The notes beneath the pieces are model-generated. The model searched no databases. It worked only from the letters and a program-made list of their open reading frames with translations, and was not told where the DNA came from. Positions 22,199 through 32,309 of a stretch of DNA of 64,000 bases are shown here, one piece after another (position 1 is the first letter of the stretch; each line of letters starts with the position of its first letter). Both the position numbers and the translations under genes were made by a program. The DNA comes from Hanleya hanleyi (Eukaryota; Mollusca; Polyplacophora; Lepidopleurida; Hanleyidae): assembly GCA_036873755.1 (NCBI GenBank), contig JAVTVY010012683.1:372001-436000 (forward strand), read 5' to 3'.

Positions 22199-22589
22199 CA
22201 GTGCCGTGGCACTATATTTTTATAGGTTTAATGGGGGGAGGGGGCGGGACCCCCTGACCCCCACCCTCCGAAGATCTGCCCTTGATAGTGCCTATCTAAA
22301 CGCTGTTTCACCGGGGAGTTGTCAGCTAACAAAATAAAAGCGACAGAAGTAAGACGGAATTTCATTGGTGGATTAAGTCGTTATAACTACTTAATAAGTC
22401 GTTCTGACGACTTAATACTCCAATTTCATTGGTCAATGAAGTCTTTATAACGACTTAATGCTGCAATTTCATTGGTCAATTAAGTCGTTATAACGACATA
22501 ATAAAAAAATAAAAACATTCAGCCCCTATATTTTTTTTAAAGTCGTTATAACGACTTAAAAAAAATAGGGGCTGAAAAAAATAATTTCC

Positions 22590-23610
22590 ATGTCCCTTTT
22601 ACGGCTCCGTAAAGACCAGTTAACCAGAACCCAAAGCGCCGAAATTTTGTTGCAGATATAAATACTTTGGGGTATGTATTTGAATTTATATGGCATGCGT
22701 CTTTGAATACATGAAATATTTTCATGTGCATACAGTTGCAGAATGTTAGAGTGAAAATGACTGCTTGCTCGTTTCTGTTTTATATAATATAAAGGTTTAC
22801 TAGCATGAGGCCTTTGATCAAATGGTCCAGGATATAGTTTCACGCGAGTTTTGTGGAACAATTTATTTTCAAATAGTGTAATTATAACAAATCATAATAT
22901 CATTTACAACCCTGACGACTATTTCCGTGAAATGTTCGCCTCCGCTTTGTACTCTCACTGATTACTTCCTCATTAGCTGACGTCTTACAATACACATTTA
23001 CCGGGCAATCAGTGAGCCGAGTAGAATTCGTAAAGGCGTCGTGATCCCCTCTAATCCTCACACCTTTCAGACTGTACCAGGTATTCCAAGAACCAAAACA
23101 AAATCCAACTCCAAATTTTGCTTACTTATAAAATGAGATTGAAAACGCTGTTTTCATTATATGGTAGATCAATTGACGAACTTTGTAACTAGACAATAAA
23201 ACAATGACATATTTCCACCCCTCAGGTGGATAGCAAGTCCTTAACATCTCTATAAATATCTCTGGGTTCATTTTCGGAGAATATAAAGTGGCCTTTTGAA
23301 CTTCAAAGAAGAATTTCGCATCACGGTGCCGTTCAGCACTGATCTTGATTGGCTAGCAAAGACATAGCTTAGGTTTCCAGTTGGAACCATTTACTCCAAT
23401 CAGTAGGTCCAGGGAAATGACGGAAGGGTTGTGCAGTATTTAGCCTGATACGTGAAGATGCGTTCTCCCCACGTAACCACCATACCCATGTAATAATAAT
23501 GTAATGTAATAATTCTTAGAGAGCGCCCGTAGGAAAAGTTCGATTTTTGTGCATATACAGATTTGCATTGCCCTCTTTGAGTTGGCACGATTTGTTATTA
23601 TTTATTTTCA
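22590..23610. other. No recognised feature
   Basis: Mixed-composition sequence up to the SAM exon. Short open frames on both strands show no recognised similarity. It is presumably upstream sequence or an intron of the SAM gene. Confidence 0.4.
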
Positions 23611-23611
23611 G

Positions 23612-23675
23612 GATGGATGCAATTGTAGAAGAATTGGATCTCGCACATCTGAAAATGGTGTTTCTTGACCACAAG
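23612..23675 (+). CDS. First SAM-domain exon
   Basis: The acceptor TTTTCAG ends at 23611 and the donor GTATGTG starts at 23676. The exon has an ATG one base in and encodes 21 residues, ELDLAHLKMVFLDHK being the typical first two helices of a sterile alpha motif (Leu-x-x-Leu...F-x-x-H/N). It ends in phase 0. The second half of a SAM domain lies in the exon at 32198-32309, also opening in phase 0, and the two together give a domain of ordinary length. SAM domains form homo- or hetero-oligomers or bind RNA. Whether the acceptor-like site makes this an internal exon with an upstream 5' exon is unknown. Confidence 0.5.
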
Positions 23676-23974
23676 GTATGTGCAATTGATCATTTCCAAT
23701 GTGTCCTGGGATTTTTGCCAGTTTCAGCATACCTGATTGGCGGATTCAAATTTCAAAATGAAATTCAACATTTCCATTGGTCAGTGCAAAACAATTGAAA
23801 GCTCTGCAAACCAATCGATGAGTTTCAAAAATTGTCGATAAACGTCCCAATCCCGCTTCAACATATGTGAAAAAATCATGATCTTCAACCTCCGCCCCCT
23901 GAACTTTAAAAATCAACCCCCCCTCTCCCCCAACACACACTCGCGCAATCACACTCCTTCACAAAATACAATAG

Positions 23975-25080
23975 GACATGGTAATGAAGAATATGCAAAG
24001 AATAATTGGATTTTTCACGCGGTTTGGCCGCCATTTTGTGAATTCTGCAAGGGGTTAATCTTTTGAACCCTGACAGATACATACTTCTGGGCTGCTGCAA
24101 TATATCGAGCAGCGCATGACGTATTCAAATACAAAAGTCGCATGTATATCGGTTGCTTGGTTCGGCGGCCATATTGGATTAACATAATTTCGTAAAAAAA
24201 CATCTGCTCCGAAACGGATTTACGGATTGCTCTAAAACTTGGCAGGCGTGATCACTGGCCTAATATATCGCTTATATGCTTAGGAGGATGTTGCGCTATT
24301 GTTTCTTTCATAGTTTGAAGTAACAGATTTCGACGGGGAAGTGAACTCAAAAGCATATGGTGGTCAGGATCAATAAGTTTCTAGGTCACGTGATTTTGAC
24401 CGCCATTTTGAATTATGTGAAAAACAAATTTTGCAAGGGCTTATTCTTTTGAACTCTGATAGATACAGACTTCGAGAAGCCCATAATGTGTTCAACTGAA
24501 CAAGTCGCATGCTGATTGGTTGCTTCGTTCGACGGCCATATTGGATTGACCTAATTTCCAAAAAAATCTCCGTCGACGAAACGGGTTCAAGTATTGCTCT
24601 GAAACTTGACAGGTCTGATTACTGGTCAAAGCTATCGTCAATTTGCTCAGAAGTTACTCTGGCAATTCAAAATGGCCGAAATTTTGCAAGTAACGGATTT
24701 CTACAGGGGAAGTGACCAGTAACATACACTAGGACATGGTGATTAAGAATATGCCAAGAATAGTTTTCTAGGTCACGTGGTTTGGCCGGCATGTTGAATT
24801 TTGTACACAATTCTACAATATTGCAAGAGCTTATTCTCTTGAACGCTTGCAGGTGCAGACTAGCCTGCTACACTAGATCGTGAAGTACGCGGTGTGTTGC
24901 ACTGAAACAGTTCCATGTTGGGTGGTTCGGCAGTCGTCTTGGGTTGACCATGGAGGTATAAATCAGGTTTATACCTCCATGGGTTGACCTAGTTTCACAA
25001 AAGTCGTTTAAAGTGACGGATTTCGAAGAGGAACGTGGCCAGTAATATATGGCAGCTTCCACTGAAATGTGAGCCAATGA
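23975..25080. repeat. Diverged tandem repeats of ~360 bp
   Basis: Three imperfect copies starting near 23975, 24365 and 24722. Each runs: tract with AAGAATATGC, (C)ACGTGGTTTGGCCGCCAT, TTTGCAAG, a TTGAACYCTG segment, then CGGCCATATTGGATT and GAAACTTGRCAGG. A further copy lies at 31722-31990 beyond the DDE gene. They are intronic or intergenic and non-coding. Confidence 0.75.
24941..24989. mobile_element. 31-bp palindromic micro-insertion with 9-bp target duplication
   Basis: The 31-base hairpin at 24950-24980 (arms ATGGAGGTATAAA, loop TCAGG) is flanked on both sides by GGGTTGACC. It sits inside a diverged tandem repeat whose other copies lack it (for comparison, CGGCCATATTGGATTGACCTAATTTC near 24530), which supports insertion rather than ancestral presence. 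Confidence 0.75.
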
Positions 25081-26342
25081 AGGGACCAATAAATAGATCA
25101 ACTGAATACAGTTTCTAATGATGTTGCTCGGAATGTTTTGTTGTCATTGACAAAAATGTGTTGTTCAGCATCAGAAAAAACAGTATTAACCCAGTATGTG
25201 ATGAACATAATATTTTTCAAATCTTTTTTATTTCACAAAATGGACATTTTTGGACGGAACGAACTCCCTGGTGCATGGGTGGGTATTTTCAGTGGTTTAA
25301 ATACATGTTTTCCTCCTCGTATTTGGTACAATTATGGCTCAGTTCTGTCCGAGTATCAGTCAATAGATTACATCATGAGAAAAAATGTCGGCAGGAAAGT
25401 AGATAAAATAGATAATTTTGTCAAAGAAGTCTGGGTAGCGAACGTAAATATTTGTCGTCCTCCATTATTACGTTCCCAGCCACCGTCCAGCTGAGCAACG
25501 ATGGATGTACGTTCACGTGGCCTGTGGTCTGAAAAGACCAGCTTGCAGCATTAACTGCCGTGAGAGCTCTTTTACAATGATATGACTGGAGTTTTGCCAT
25601 GGAATGCCACGGGAATGTAGCGAACATCAATTCCGCCCGATTAGACATTTTACGTCCGGAACATTCAATCTCTGGGGAAATCCCTTTGAGTCGTGCCGAC
25701 GTCACTTCCGCCTCGTTCTCTCCCGCCATTGCCTTCAACCGGATGGATGTTCACGTTGGGAAGTTCCTGCAAAGAATGGTAAGAGTTATTAATTCATGAA
25801 AAGATATCCGTCCGCTAATTTGCTGTTCGATACACAACTAGGAGGAGACCAGTATTAGGCTAATTTCGAAGATGTTATCGTTTTATAATCTGTTTTTTTT
25901 TAATGAATCTGCAAATCAATGTTGGATCAGATTTCTTTGGCGCCGAAAACCCCGACTGCTCCGTTGAAATAGTCGTTTCAAAAGTTCGAACGCAACTTTG
26001 GACGGCTTTTGTGCGTTGCGTACATAAATGAAGGACGGATCTTATTGTAATTACGTAATATGGGACGGATATTGCCTGAAAATAACGTCGGCTTGGACGG
26101 AACTCCTGTTGTTGTTGTTGTTGTTGTGGACACTATGCATGGCCCTTAGTGTGATATCTTTATCAACATATCAATCAAATGTTTCTTTTAAGTTAATTGT
26201 AGACAGTATTTGCTTCATGGGAGAGGTTGACGTATATTATTTCATCTATCCCACTATTTTTCTATGTATATTTTTTGTCAATATATTGCAATGCTGCATG
26301 GCATTCTCCATAATTATCCATTTTTTCTTTGGTTTTAGAACA

Positions 26343-28655
26343 ATGTCTTCGAGAGTGCAAATGTATAGAAAGAGACTAAAGAAAGAAAACCCAGAAAAAT
26401 ATAAGGAATATTTAGAGAAACAGAGAGTTCGAGTCAAAATAAGAAGAGATCAGTTGAAAGCAGAATTGAGCAAGAGGAAACCTAGTGTGGCTGCGACAGA
26501 GAAAAGAGAGCGGGAAAATGAATTGGCTAGAATCCGACAGACGCGTTACCTGCAAAGAAAAAAAGAGAGGGCAGAAAAAGGGGAACATTTGATAGTCAAG
26601 ATAAGTGGGGGTAAACCGTTGACAAGGAAGCAAAAGGAAGAACAGAAGCTCCGTTGGAGGCAGGCAAAACAGAAATACAGATCAAAACTGACACAACAGA
26701 AAAAAACGTGGATTAAACGAAAAGATAGGGAACGTAAATTGCAGAAAAGGGAACAGGAGCTTGCCAAACATAGACCGATCGAAGAGACAATATCACGTAA
26801 AACAGAGTGGAACTGGACTGCCAAAGCCAGAAAAAATCTACCATCGAATCCAGCAAATTTTGCTGCTGTTCTCCATAACTTGGCAACAAAGAGTTCTCTT
26901 CTGAAAAGGAAAGCGGTTGAAGAAATATTATCACAAAGGCCTCTCAAATTCACTAAACTGGGACTAGGCTCAAGCAGACAAGGTAGAACGGCGCTAAAGG
27001 TGATTGCCACAAAACTGCTGAAAAAAGCTGCAGACAGTGCCAGAAGTATTTCCAGACGAACGGGTCTAACTCGTAACACCTTAAGCAAGCTTAGAAAACA
27101 AGGCTTAAACAAAAAGCCTAGACAACCCCGCATCAGTCCAAATCTCGTCCAGAACTTCTACAAACGCGAAGACATTTCACGTACTCTTCCACAAAAACGA
27201 TTCGCCATGAAATGCGGGCCCGGGTATCTCCTACAGGTTCCCCTCAAAGCAGCATACTTACAGTTCAAAGAAGAACATCCCAACCAGGTTATCAGTTTTG
27301 CAAAGTTTGCAGCACTAAGGCCAAAAAATGTTCGCCTTCTCAATAACACTCACAGAGAGTTTTGTTTGTGCGTGTACTGTCAGAATGTTAGGTACAAGCT
27401 TTTGGTTTTGAGTCGACTATCTACATCAAGAAACTCGTGTCGAATAACCAACGAATCCCAGATATCGCAGCTCCTACTCTGCCCAAAATCTGATAGCTGT
27501 AGATTTCACAAACCGGAATGCATTAATGCAACATATCCTGTATGCAAGGACCAGGCCAACACTTTAAGAAACCACTTCAGTTATGTGCTCAGCAGGCCCG
27601 AAGTCTGCTGGAATCACTGGGAGAGAGAGAGAGAGAGAATTAGGGTTTAACGTCGCATTCAGCAATTGGAATCACTGGGAGAGAATTGCAGATCCAACTA
27701 CAGGGAAAAAACGCCGTATTCTCAGAACCAAGACGGGCAGTGGAAAAGAGGTGGTTGAAGAGCTGATAGAGGATGTTGTAAATCCCTGCCAGGGAACATC
27801 TTTTATCCAACATATTTTTACCGCCAGATGGCAGTCCATGCAGTATACATTCGCAAAACAAGAACTGAAAGAAAACTCTGTCATTAGTGTCATGGATTTT
27901 GCGAAAAATCGCACGATTCAATATCAAGACGAGATAAAGTCGGCATTCTTTGGCGCCACACAAATTACCATTCACCCAATTGTGACCTATTACAAGACAT
28001 CCGATAGAGTCGTCAGAGATTCCCTTGTATTCCTGTCCGAGGACATAAACCACGACTATCACGCAGTCAACAAGTACCTGACAGTGGCACAGGATCATGT
28101 GGAAAATAAACTGGGCACAACCCCGGTACACAACATAATCTTCAGCGATGGCTGTGGAGCCCAGTACAAGTCACGAGGACCATTTGGTGATCTCAGCATC
28201 AAAACCAATAAATTGAATCGTAACTACTTCGGGTCAGAACACGGAAAGTCAGAGGGAGATGGAGAGACTGGTGTGGTCAATAGAGCTATAGACCGCGCCA
28301 TACTGGGCAGACGAGTAATAATCAACAATGTTGAAGATATGTTCAAATTTTGTTCCGAAAATTTGACCATGGAAGACCCCCTCACTCAGAGGCATTTCTT
28401 TCTGATAAAACCTGAAGAAATTGAGAGGAACAAACCGTTCACAGAGGTGAAACTTTTACCCGGCACCCGAAAAGTTCACCAAATTTTAAACGTTCCAGGC
28501 AAGCCATACAGTGTCGTCTATCGCAGCTTATCCTGTTTTTGCCCCGCATGTCTTGATGGGAAGGGCGTATGCATCAACAAACCGTATGTTACTGCCTTCA
28601 AGGAGAAGAAATTACAACGCTCACCTGTTGTGATCGAGGACACTCCACATATTGG
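26343..28655 (+). pseudogene. DDE-transposase-like protein, main exon, disrupted by a LINE tail
   Basis: Exon opens after the acceptor GGTTTTAG (26332-26339), with ATG at 26343. The first ~230 residues are extremely Lys/Arg/Glu-rich with the signature RLKKENPEKYKEYLEKQR. A helix-turn-helix-like part (RSISRRTGLTRNTLSKLRKQ) follows, then Cys/His clusters (FCLCVYCQN, LCPKSDSCRFH). After the insertion come VMDFAKNRTIQYQDEIKSA (first Asp), FSDGCGAQYKSRGPF (second Asp), HGKSEGDGETGVV (likely third acidic residue), and YRSLSCFCPAC. This matches an RNase H-fold DDE family common in invertebrates, which I tentatively place near Sola. Positions 27609-27666 shift the frame by +1; without them the frame is open from 26343 to 28655. 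The exon ends in phase 2. It may be a domesticated transposase or an intron-bearing transposon gene. Confidence 0.75.
27609..27684 (-). mobile_element. Minimal RNase H LINE tail insertion with 18-bp target duplication
   Basis: TGGAATCACTGGGAGAGA is present at 27609-27626 and again at 27667-27684. Between them is only the (GA)n tract and about 28 bases of the LINE 3' tail (AATTAGGGTTTAACGTCGC). The duplication plus insert shifts the host frame by 58 bases. It is an extreme 5' truncation, and the identity of the two target copies indicates a young event. Confidence 0.9.
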
Positions 28656-29113
28656 GTACGGTATTTCTCTTTTAATATTTGTTTACTAGCAGTCAGTGCT
28701 GGCCGTGAGAGGAGAGTGGTCACTCTCCTCAAAGTGGTCACTCTCCTCAAAGTGGTCACTCTCCTCTCCCCTCCACTCTCCTAAAAGTATTTCAAGGAGA
28801 GTTAACGATCACTCGCCTTGAAAGTAAACTAAATACCTATGCTGTTAACAAATGTCTTGATATTGCTCTCCTCTGCTCGCCTGAAGAAACTTGGAGAGTA
28901 TTTGGCAGCTCGCCTGCATTTTGCTCACGGACTGGCATAAAACAAAACTAATTCAGTCAGACCGACTTCATAATGTCCATTAGTTCAATCAACATTTATG
29001 CTGTTTAGCATTCTGAATAAGAACTGTTGTGAAGTACTTATAATGTGACCGCAGCTATGAAAACATAGATTTACTTGTACATTTAATACGTTCATTAATT
29101 TGGCCATTTCTAG

Positions 29114-29381
29114 GTTTCCAGAAAACATCGTGGACCAGGCCATTCAAGTACTGGTAGATGGTGCAGATCTCGACCTCGCCACCGACCATCCGGACCTGGC
29201 CGCTGACCATCCGGACCTGGCCGCCGACCATCCGGACCTGCCCGCCGACCATCCGGACCTGGCCTCCGACCATCCGGACCTGCCCGCCGACCATCCGGAC
29301 CTGGCCGCTGACCATCCGGACCTGCCCGCAGACCATCCGGACCTGCCCGCAGACAATCCTGACCTGGCCAGAGCTGTGCAT
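29114..29381 (+). CDS. DDE-like gene, exon 2, with DHPDLAA repeat
   Basis: Acceptor TTTCTAG at 29107-29113, donor GTAAGTG at 29382. The exon opens with one base completing a Gly codon from exon 1 and encodes FPENIVDQAIQVLVDG, then nine seven-residue units (DHPDLAA, DHPDLPA, final DNPDL) and ARAVH. The repeat is a 21-bp coding minisatellite (about 29179-29360) that is GC-rich, unlike the flanks. It is acidic and proline-rich, probably an extended linker. The complementary strand is also open because the unit lacks stop codons. Confidence 0.65.
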
Positions 29382-29677
29382 GTAAGTGTTGTCCTAATAT
29401 TGTATTGCCGTCTACCGGAGCGGCAAATTCCATTTATAATGCAGTAATGGTTCTGTTTTGTGATGTATTTAGTTATCATTTAAATAACTTTTAATGTTTC
29501 ATTCAGGGAAGTCCATGTAGTATGTATCGAATTTTGTTAAAATTGATGCAAGATTCTCTGAATAATTAATACAGACTAAAAGTTACTCACTTTCATATCG
29601 CCATCAGTTCACATGCATTTTTTCAGACAGTTTTTATTTTCATTCACCATAAATTCTTCAACGTTCTTAATTGACAG

Positions 29678-29721
29678 GAGTTGACCGATCCATCCAGTTC
29701 CGACGCATGTTCCCAAATTAG
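29678..29721 (+). CDS. DDE-like gene, exon 3
   Basis: Acceptor TTGACAG ends at 29677, donor GTAATTG starts at 29722. The 44 bases encode ELTDPSSSDACSQI plus two bases of an Arg codon finished by the next exon. Phases agree on both sides. Serine-rich linker with no recognised motif. Confidence 0.5.
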
Positions 29722-29936
29722 GTAATTGTCAAAATGTTTTATTACTCCGTCTTAGTGGATAGGACATACAATGTATAAAGGACAATATCTGAAAACTACC
29801 ATCTAAATATCCTTGGTTTGAAAATGCAAATGGATAAATTTATAATGAATTGTGAAAATGCTGGGTCAATGTAAACAGGACAATGTTTTCTTTATTGAAG
29901 GCAACAGTTCATCGATTAGTTACCGTGTATTTTCAG

Positions 29937-30012
29937 GAACATAAAACCATCAGACTTCATTTATGTGAAGTGCCCAACTGAAAAGAAAAGAACATTCCAT
30001 TATGTTGCACAA
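29937..30012 (+). CDS. DDE-like gene, exon 4
   Basis: Acceptor ATTTTCAG ends at 29936, donor GTGAGAC starts at 30013. Encodes NIKPSDFIYVKCPTEKKRTF then HYVAQ, ending in phase 0. The pattern (PSDFIYVK... HYVAQV) is the start of the small C-terminal domain that follows this transposase-like core in related invertebrate proteins. Confidence 0.6.
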
Positions 30013-30527
30013 GTGAGACTGTTCATGACGAGTTATGCGTTCATTGTCAATTTATGGTTCAGTGTTCTCAGTGAAATTATACATTACACAGCTTTTGCAT
30101 GATAATGTTACAATTCTTTTTAAGCGATTCGTTGTGTAAGATATGTCAACCGGGTACACTTTGGAATAACAGTAGTGTATCGTAGGGAATGCCTTTCTTT
30201 GGGGTGAATGGTTCCCAACGATTGATCCATCTTGCATGACGAAACTGGCGCTCTTTCTTTGATATTTAGTGCATGTATTTTCACCTCAATTCATTCTACA
30301 CATTGATTTCAATATATGACTATCGGTTTTGCACATCTTTTAAATAACCTTCCTTACTCACCTGCAGAATTCTCGTGCAGGAAAGCTATATGTACATATA
30401 TTAGACATATCAACAATTCATTCAGTGCAAATCTGCTTCCTTATAAGCATAATGATTCATTTCAGTAATGATCTGTTATATATGTTCAAATAATACTTAC
30501 ATGTAGATCTATAAAATTTCTTTCCAG

Positions 30528-30737
30528 GTGGTCGGTGTTGGCCCAGGGAGCTTAACTATTCGGTACCTCTTCCAGCCTTACAAGGGGCAGCCAGCGGTAT
30601 GGGCATGGCGAGATGGCTTCGATTATGATGTGGATATGTCTTCTGTCACCAGAGTTCTTGAAGAACCTGAACTTATCTCACACCAACGTTCAGGGGATGT
30701 TTATTTTAAATTTCATGAACTGGAACATGAACTCTAG
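30528..30737 (+). CDS. DDE-like gene, terminal exon
   Basis: Acceptor CTTTCCAG ends at 30527; the frame runs VVGVGPGSLTIRYLFQP, then WAWRDGFDYDV, then ...VYFKFHELEHEL to TAG at 30735-30737. It completes the C-terminal domain begun in exon 4 (a beta-rich module ending in a Y-F-K-F strand). The stop is followed by an AATAAA about 95 bases on. Confidence 0.65.
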   Translation: MVGVGPGSLTIRYLFQPYKGQPAVWAWRDGFDYDVDMSSVTRVLEEPELISHQRSGDVYFKFHELEHEL

Positions 30738-30832
30738 TGTGAGCGAGAGAGTGTGAAACTATGGCTTCATCATCATCCTTAACGCGTTGAACCAGACCAT
30801 CAGACTGTCGGCTGATATCTTTGCATGTTGAG

Positions 30833-30838
30833 AATAAA
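30833..30838 (+). promoter_or_regulatory. Polyadenylation signal of the DDE-like gene
   Basis: AATAAA about 95 bases after the stop codon of the terminal exon, followed by T-rich sequence (TTTGTTTACTTG). Its placement fits a 3' end and supports the five-exon model. Confidence 0.5.
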
Positions 30839-31721
30839 TAACTGGGTTTGACAAAACTGACAACTTTTGTTTACTTGTTTTATGAAGAGTATATTTGTGC
30901 TATCCAGTTGTTACATTCAATACAGACATGCAGTAATTCTGGGCGAATAAGTTTTTACTGTTAGTTTTCCGTCCTTTGTGATGTTATCAACAACTTCAAA
31001 TAAAACTCAAGAAAATGTCCCCAAAGTTTGCTGTCTTTATCCCAGGCTTGTTTCATGCATAAAATTCCTTTTTGAATAAGTTTGGTACAAGTGAGTGCAG
31101 AATGGTGGGTCAGAGAATATTGCCTTCAGGTGGTGTTGCTAACATCACATCTAATCTGTCCAAATTGATGTTAGTAACAGGCCGACAAAAATGGATCGAA
31201 AAATTTAAACCAAACTTAAATTCCTGAAAGTGACTGGTTATATGAGTTTAGTTGTTTCCTTCATTGCCCTCTAACTTGTCAAACCCAGTTTTCCTTGATC
31301 AACCTTGTCTCTACAGAACTGGATGCATGCAAGGATTTACCACTGGTCGAGAGCCAACACGAAAGAATTTGTGTGTTCATTGGAAATACAATAGTCCTTG
31401 TGTTATCTTTCCTGCTACCTCTCAGTGAGCTTGAAAATGATGAATAACCATATTATGCAGAACTTTCTGCACTGGAATTGTGTCAGTAACTCAAATTCAC
31501 GGCTGCCTATTTACATGATTTATTCAAAGAAGCTCAAATTAGTGGAAATTCAATTTCACCTGAGGCTGAAATTATACTGGTCCGTGTCTGGCTTTTGTTT
31601 CTAAAACGTTCTTTGGGTTCTGATGGATAAAGAAAAACAAAAAACTTCATGATTTGGTCAACTTCATTTTTTCTCTTCTCAGGGAGTGAATGGCTCATCT
31701 TTATATGGAATATGCCATATA

Positions 31722-31990
31722 GTAGGACTTGGTGATCAAGAACATGCAAATGATAGGTTCTAGGTCTCGTGGTTTGGCCGCCAGCTTGAATTTTGTGCAC
31801 AAATTTTGCAAGGGTGCAGACTTCTTGTATGCTACACTATATCAGGAAGGCCATGGTGTTTTGCACTGAAAATGTCCCATATTGATTGATTGAATAGTTT
31901 GGTGGCCATCTTGGATTAACCTTAAGGCCTTCTGGGATCTTCTTCTCTGGAGCCGCTGAACGAATGAACTTGAAACTTGGCACACATCGT
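31722..31990. repeat. Detached copy of the ~360-bp repeat
   Basis: Matches the unit at 23975-25080 (TGGTTTGGCCGCC, TTTTGCAAGG, GGTGGCCATCTTGGATTAACC) and shows that the repeat lies on both sides of the DDE-like gene. Bases 31990-32190 hold nothing further recognised. Confidence 0.6.
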
Positions 31991-32197
31991 CAATGAATCG
32001 TTGTCCCCCCACGATTCTCATAAAAAAGTTGGTACGTAAATCAAAATGGCCACCATCAATCGATCAAAATTAGCCAATTTTCACCCATCGGGTATAAAAT
32101 TTGTATATTTCGTGGCTATATTTGTATTTGCATTGTTTCAGGATGCTCCTGTTCAGTTAAATAGGTTTTGTAAGCCTGTCTCTATGTATGGTTGTAG

Positions 32198-32309
32198 GTG
32201 GGACCGAAAGAAGTTGTCCACATGACTGATGAGGAGTTTAATCTCTTGGGTATAACAAAAATCGGAGAACGGATCGCACTGCGACAACGGTGTATAGAAG
32301 AAATCGACC
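32198..32309 (+). CDS. Second SAM-domain exon
   Basis: Acceptor GGTTGTAG ends at 32197, donor GTAAGTA starts at 32310. The encoded VVHMTDEEFNLLGITKIGER is the classic SAM helix 3-5 segment (LTxxDLxxLGIxxxGxR), followed by a basic helix RIALRQRC. It opens in phase 0 and ends in phase 1. With the exon at 23612 it forms one complete SAM domain. Further exons downstream were not identified; the next intron contains no clear coding exon before 34815. Confidence 0.6.

Larger units (their letters stand above)
18780..22557. mobile_element. 3.8-kb inverted-repeat element with palindromic words AAGTCGTTATAACGACTT
   Basis: Left arm 18780-19052 and right arm 22285-22557 are inverted copies of ~270 bases. 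Each contains the 18-base palindrome AAGTCGTTATAACGACTT or close variants about five times, separated by AATTG(A/G)CCAATGAAATTG spacers, then a shared stretch with ACGGAATTTCATTGG and ending in CAGCGTTTAGATA. The outermost unit on each side is the palindrome itself next to an A-run and (G)GGGCTGA. The centre has no transposase, so the element is non-autonomous. It contains the nested element at 20061-22198. Confidence 0.8.

Noticed and set aside
27583..27665. Separate gene start just before the second half of the DDE-like ORF
   Set aside because: The ATG there is in a frame created only by the LINE insertion; the two halves are one exon.
29055..29479. Open frames in several phases on both strands through the 21-bp repeat
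   Set aside because: The unit lacks stops in all frames; only the plus-strand frame with DHPDLAA fits the splice phases of the neighbouring exons.
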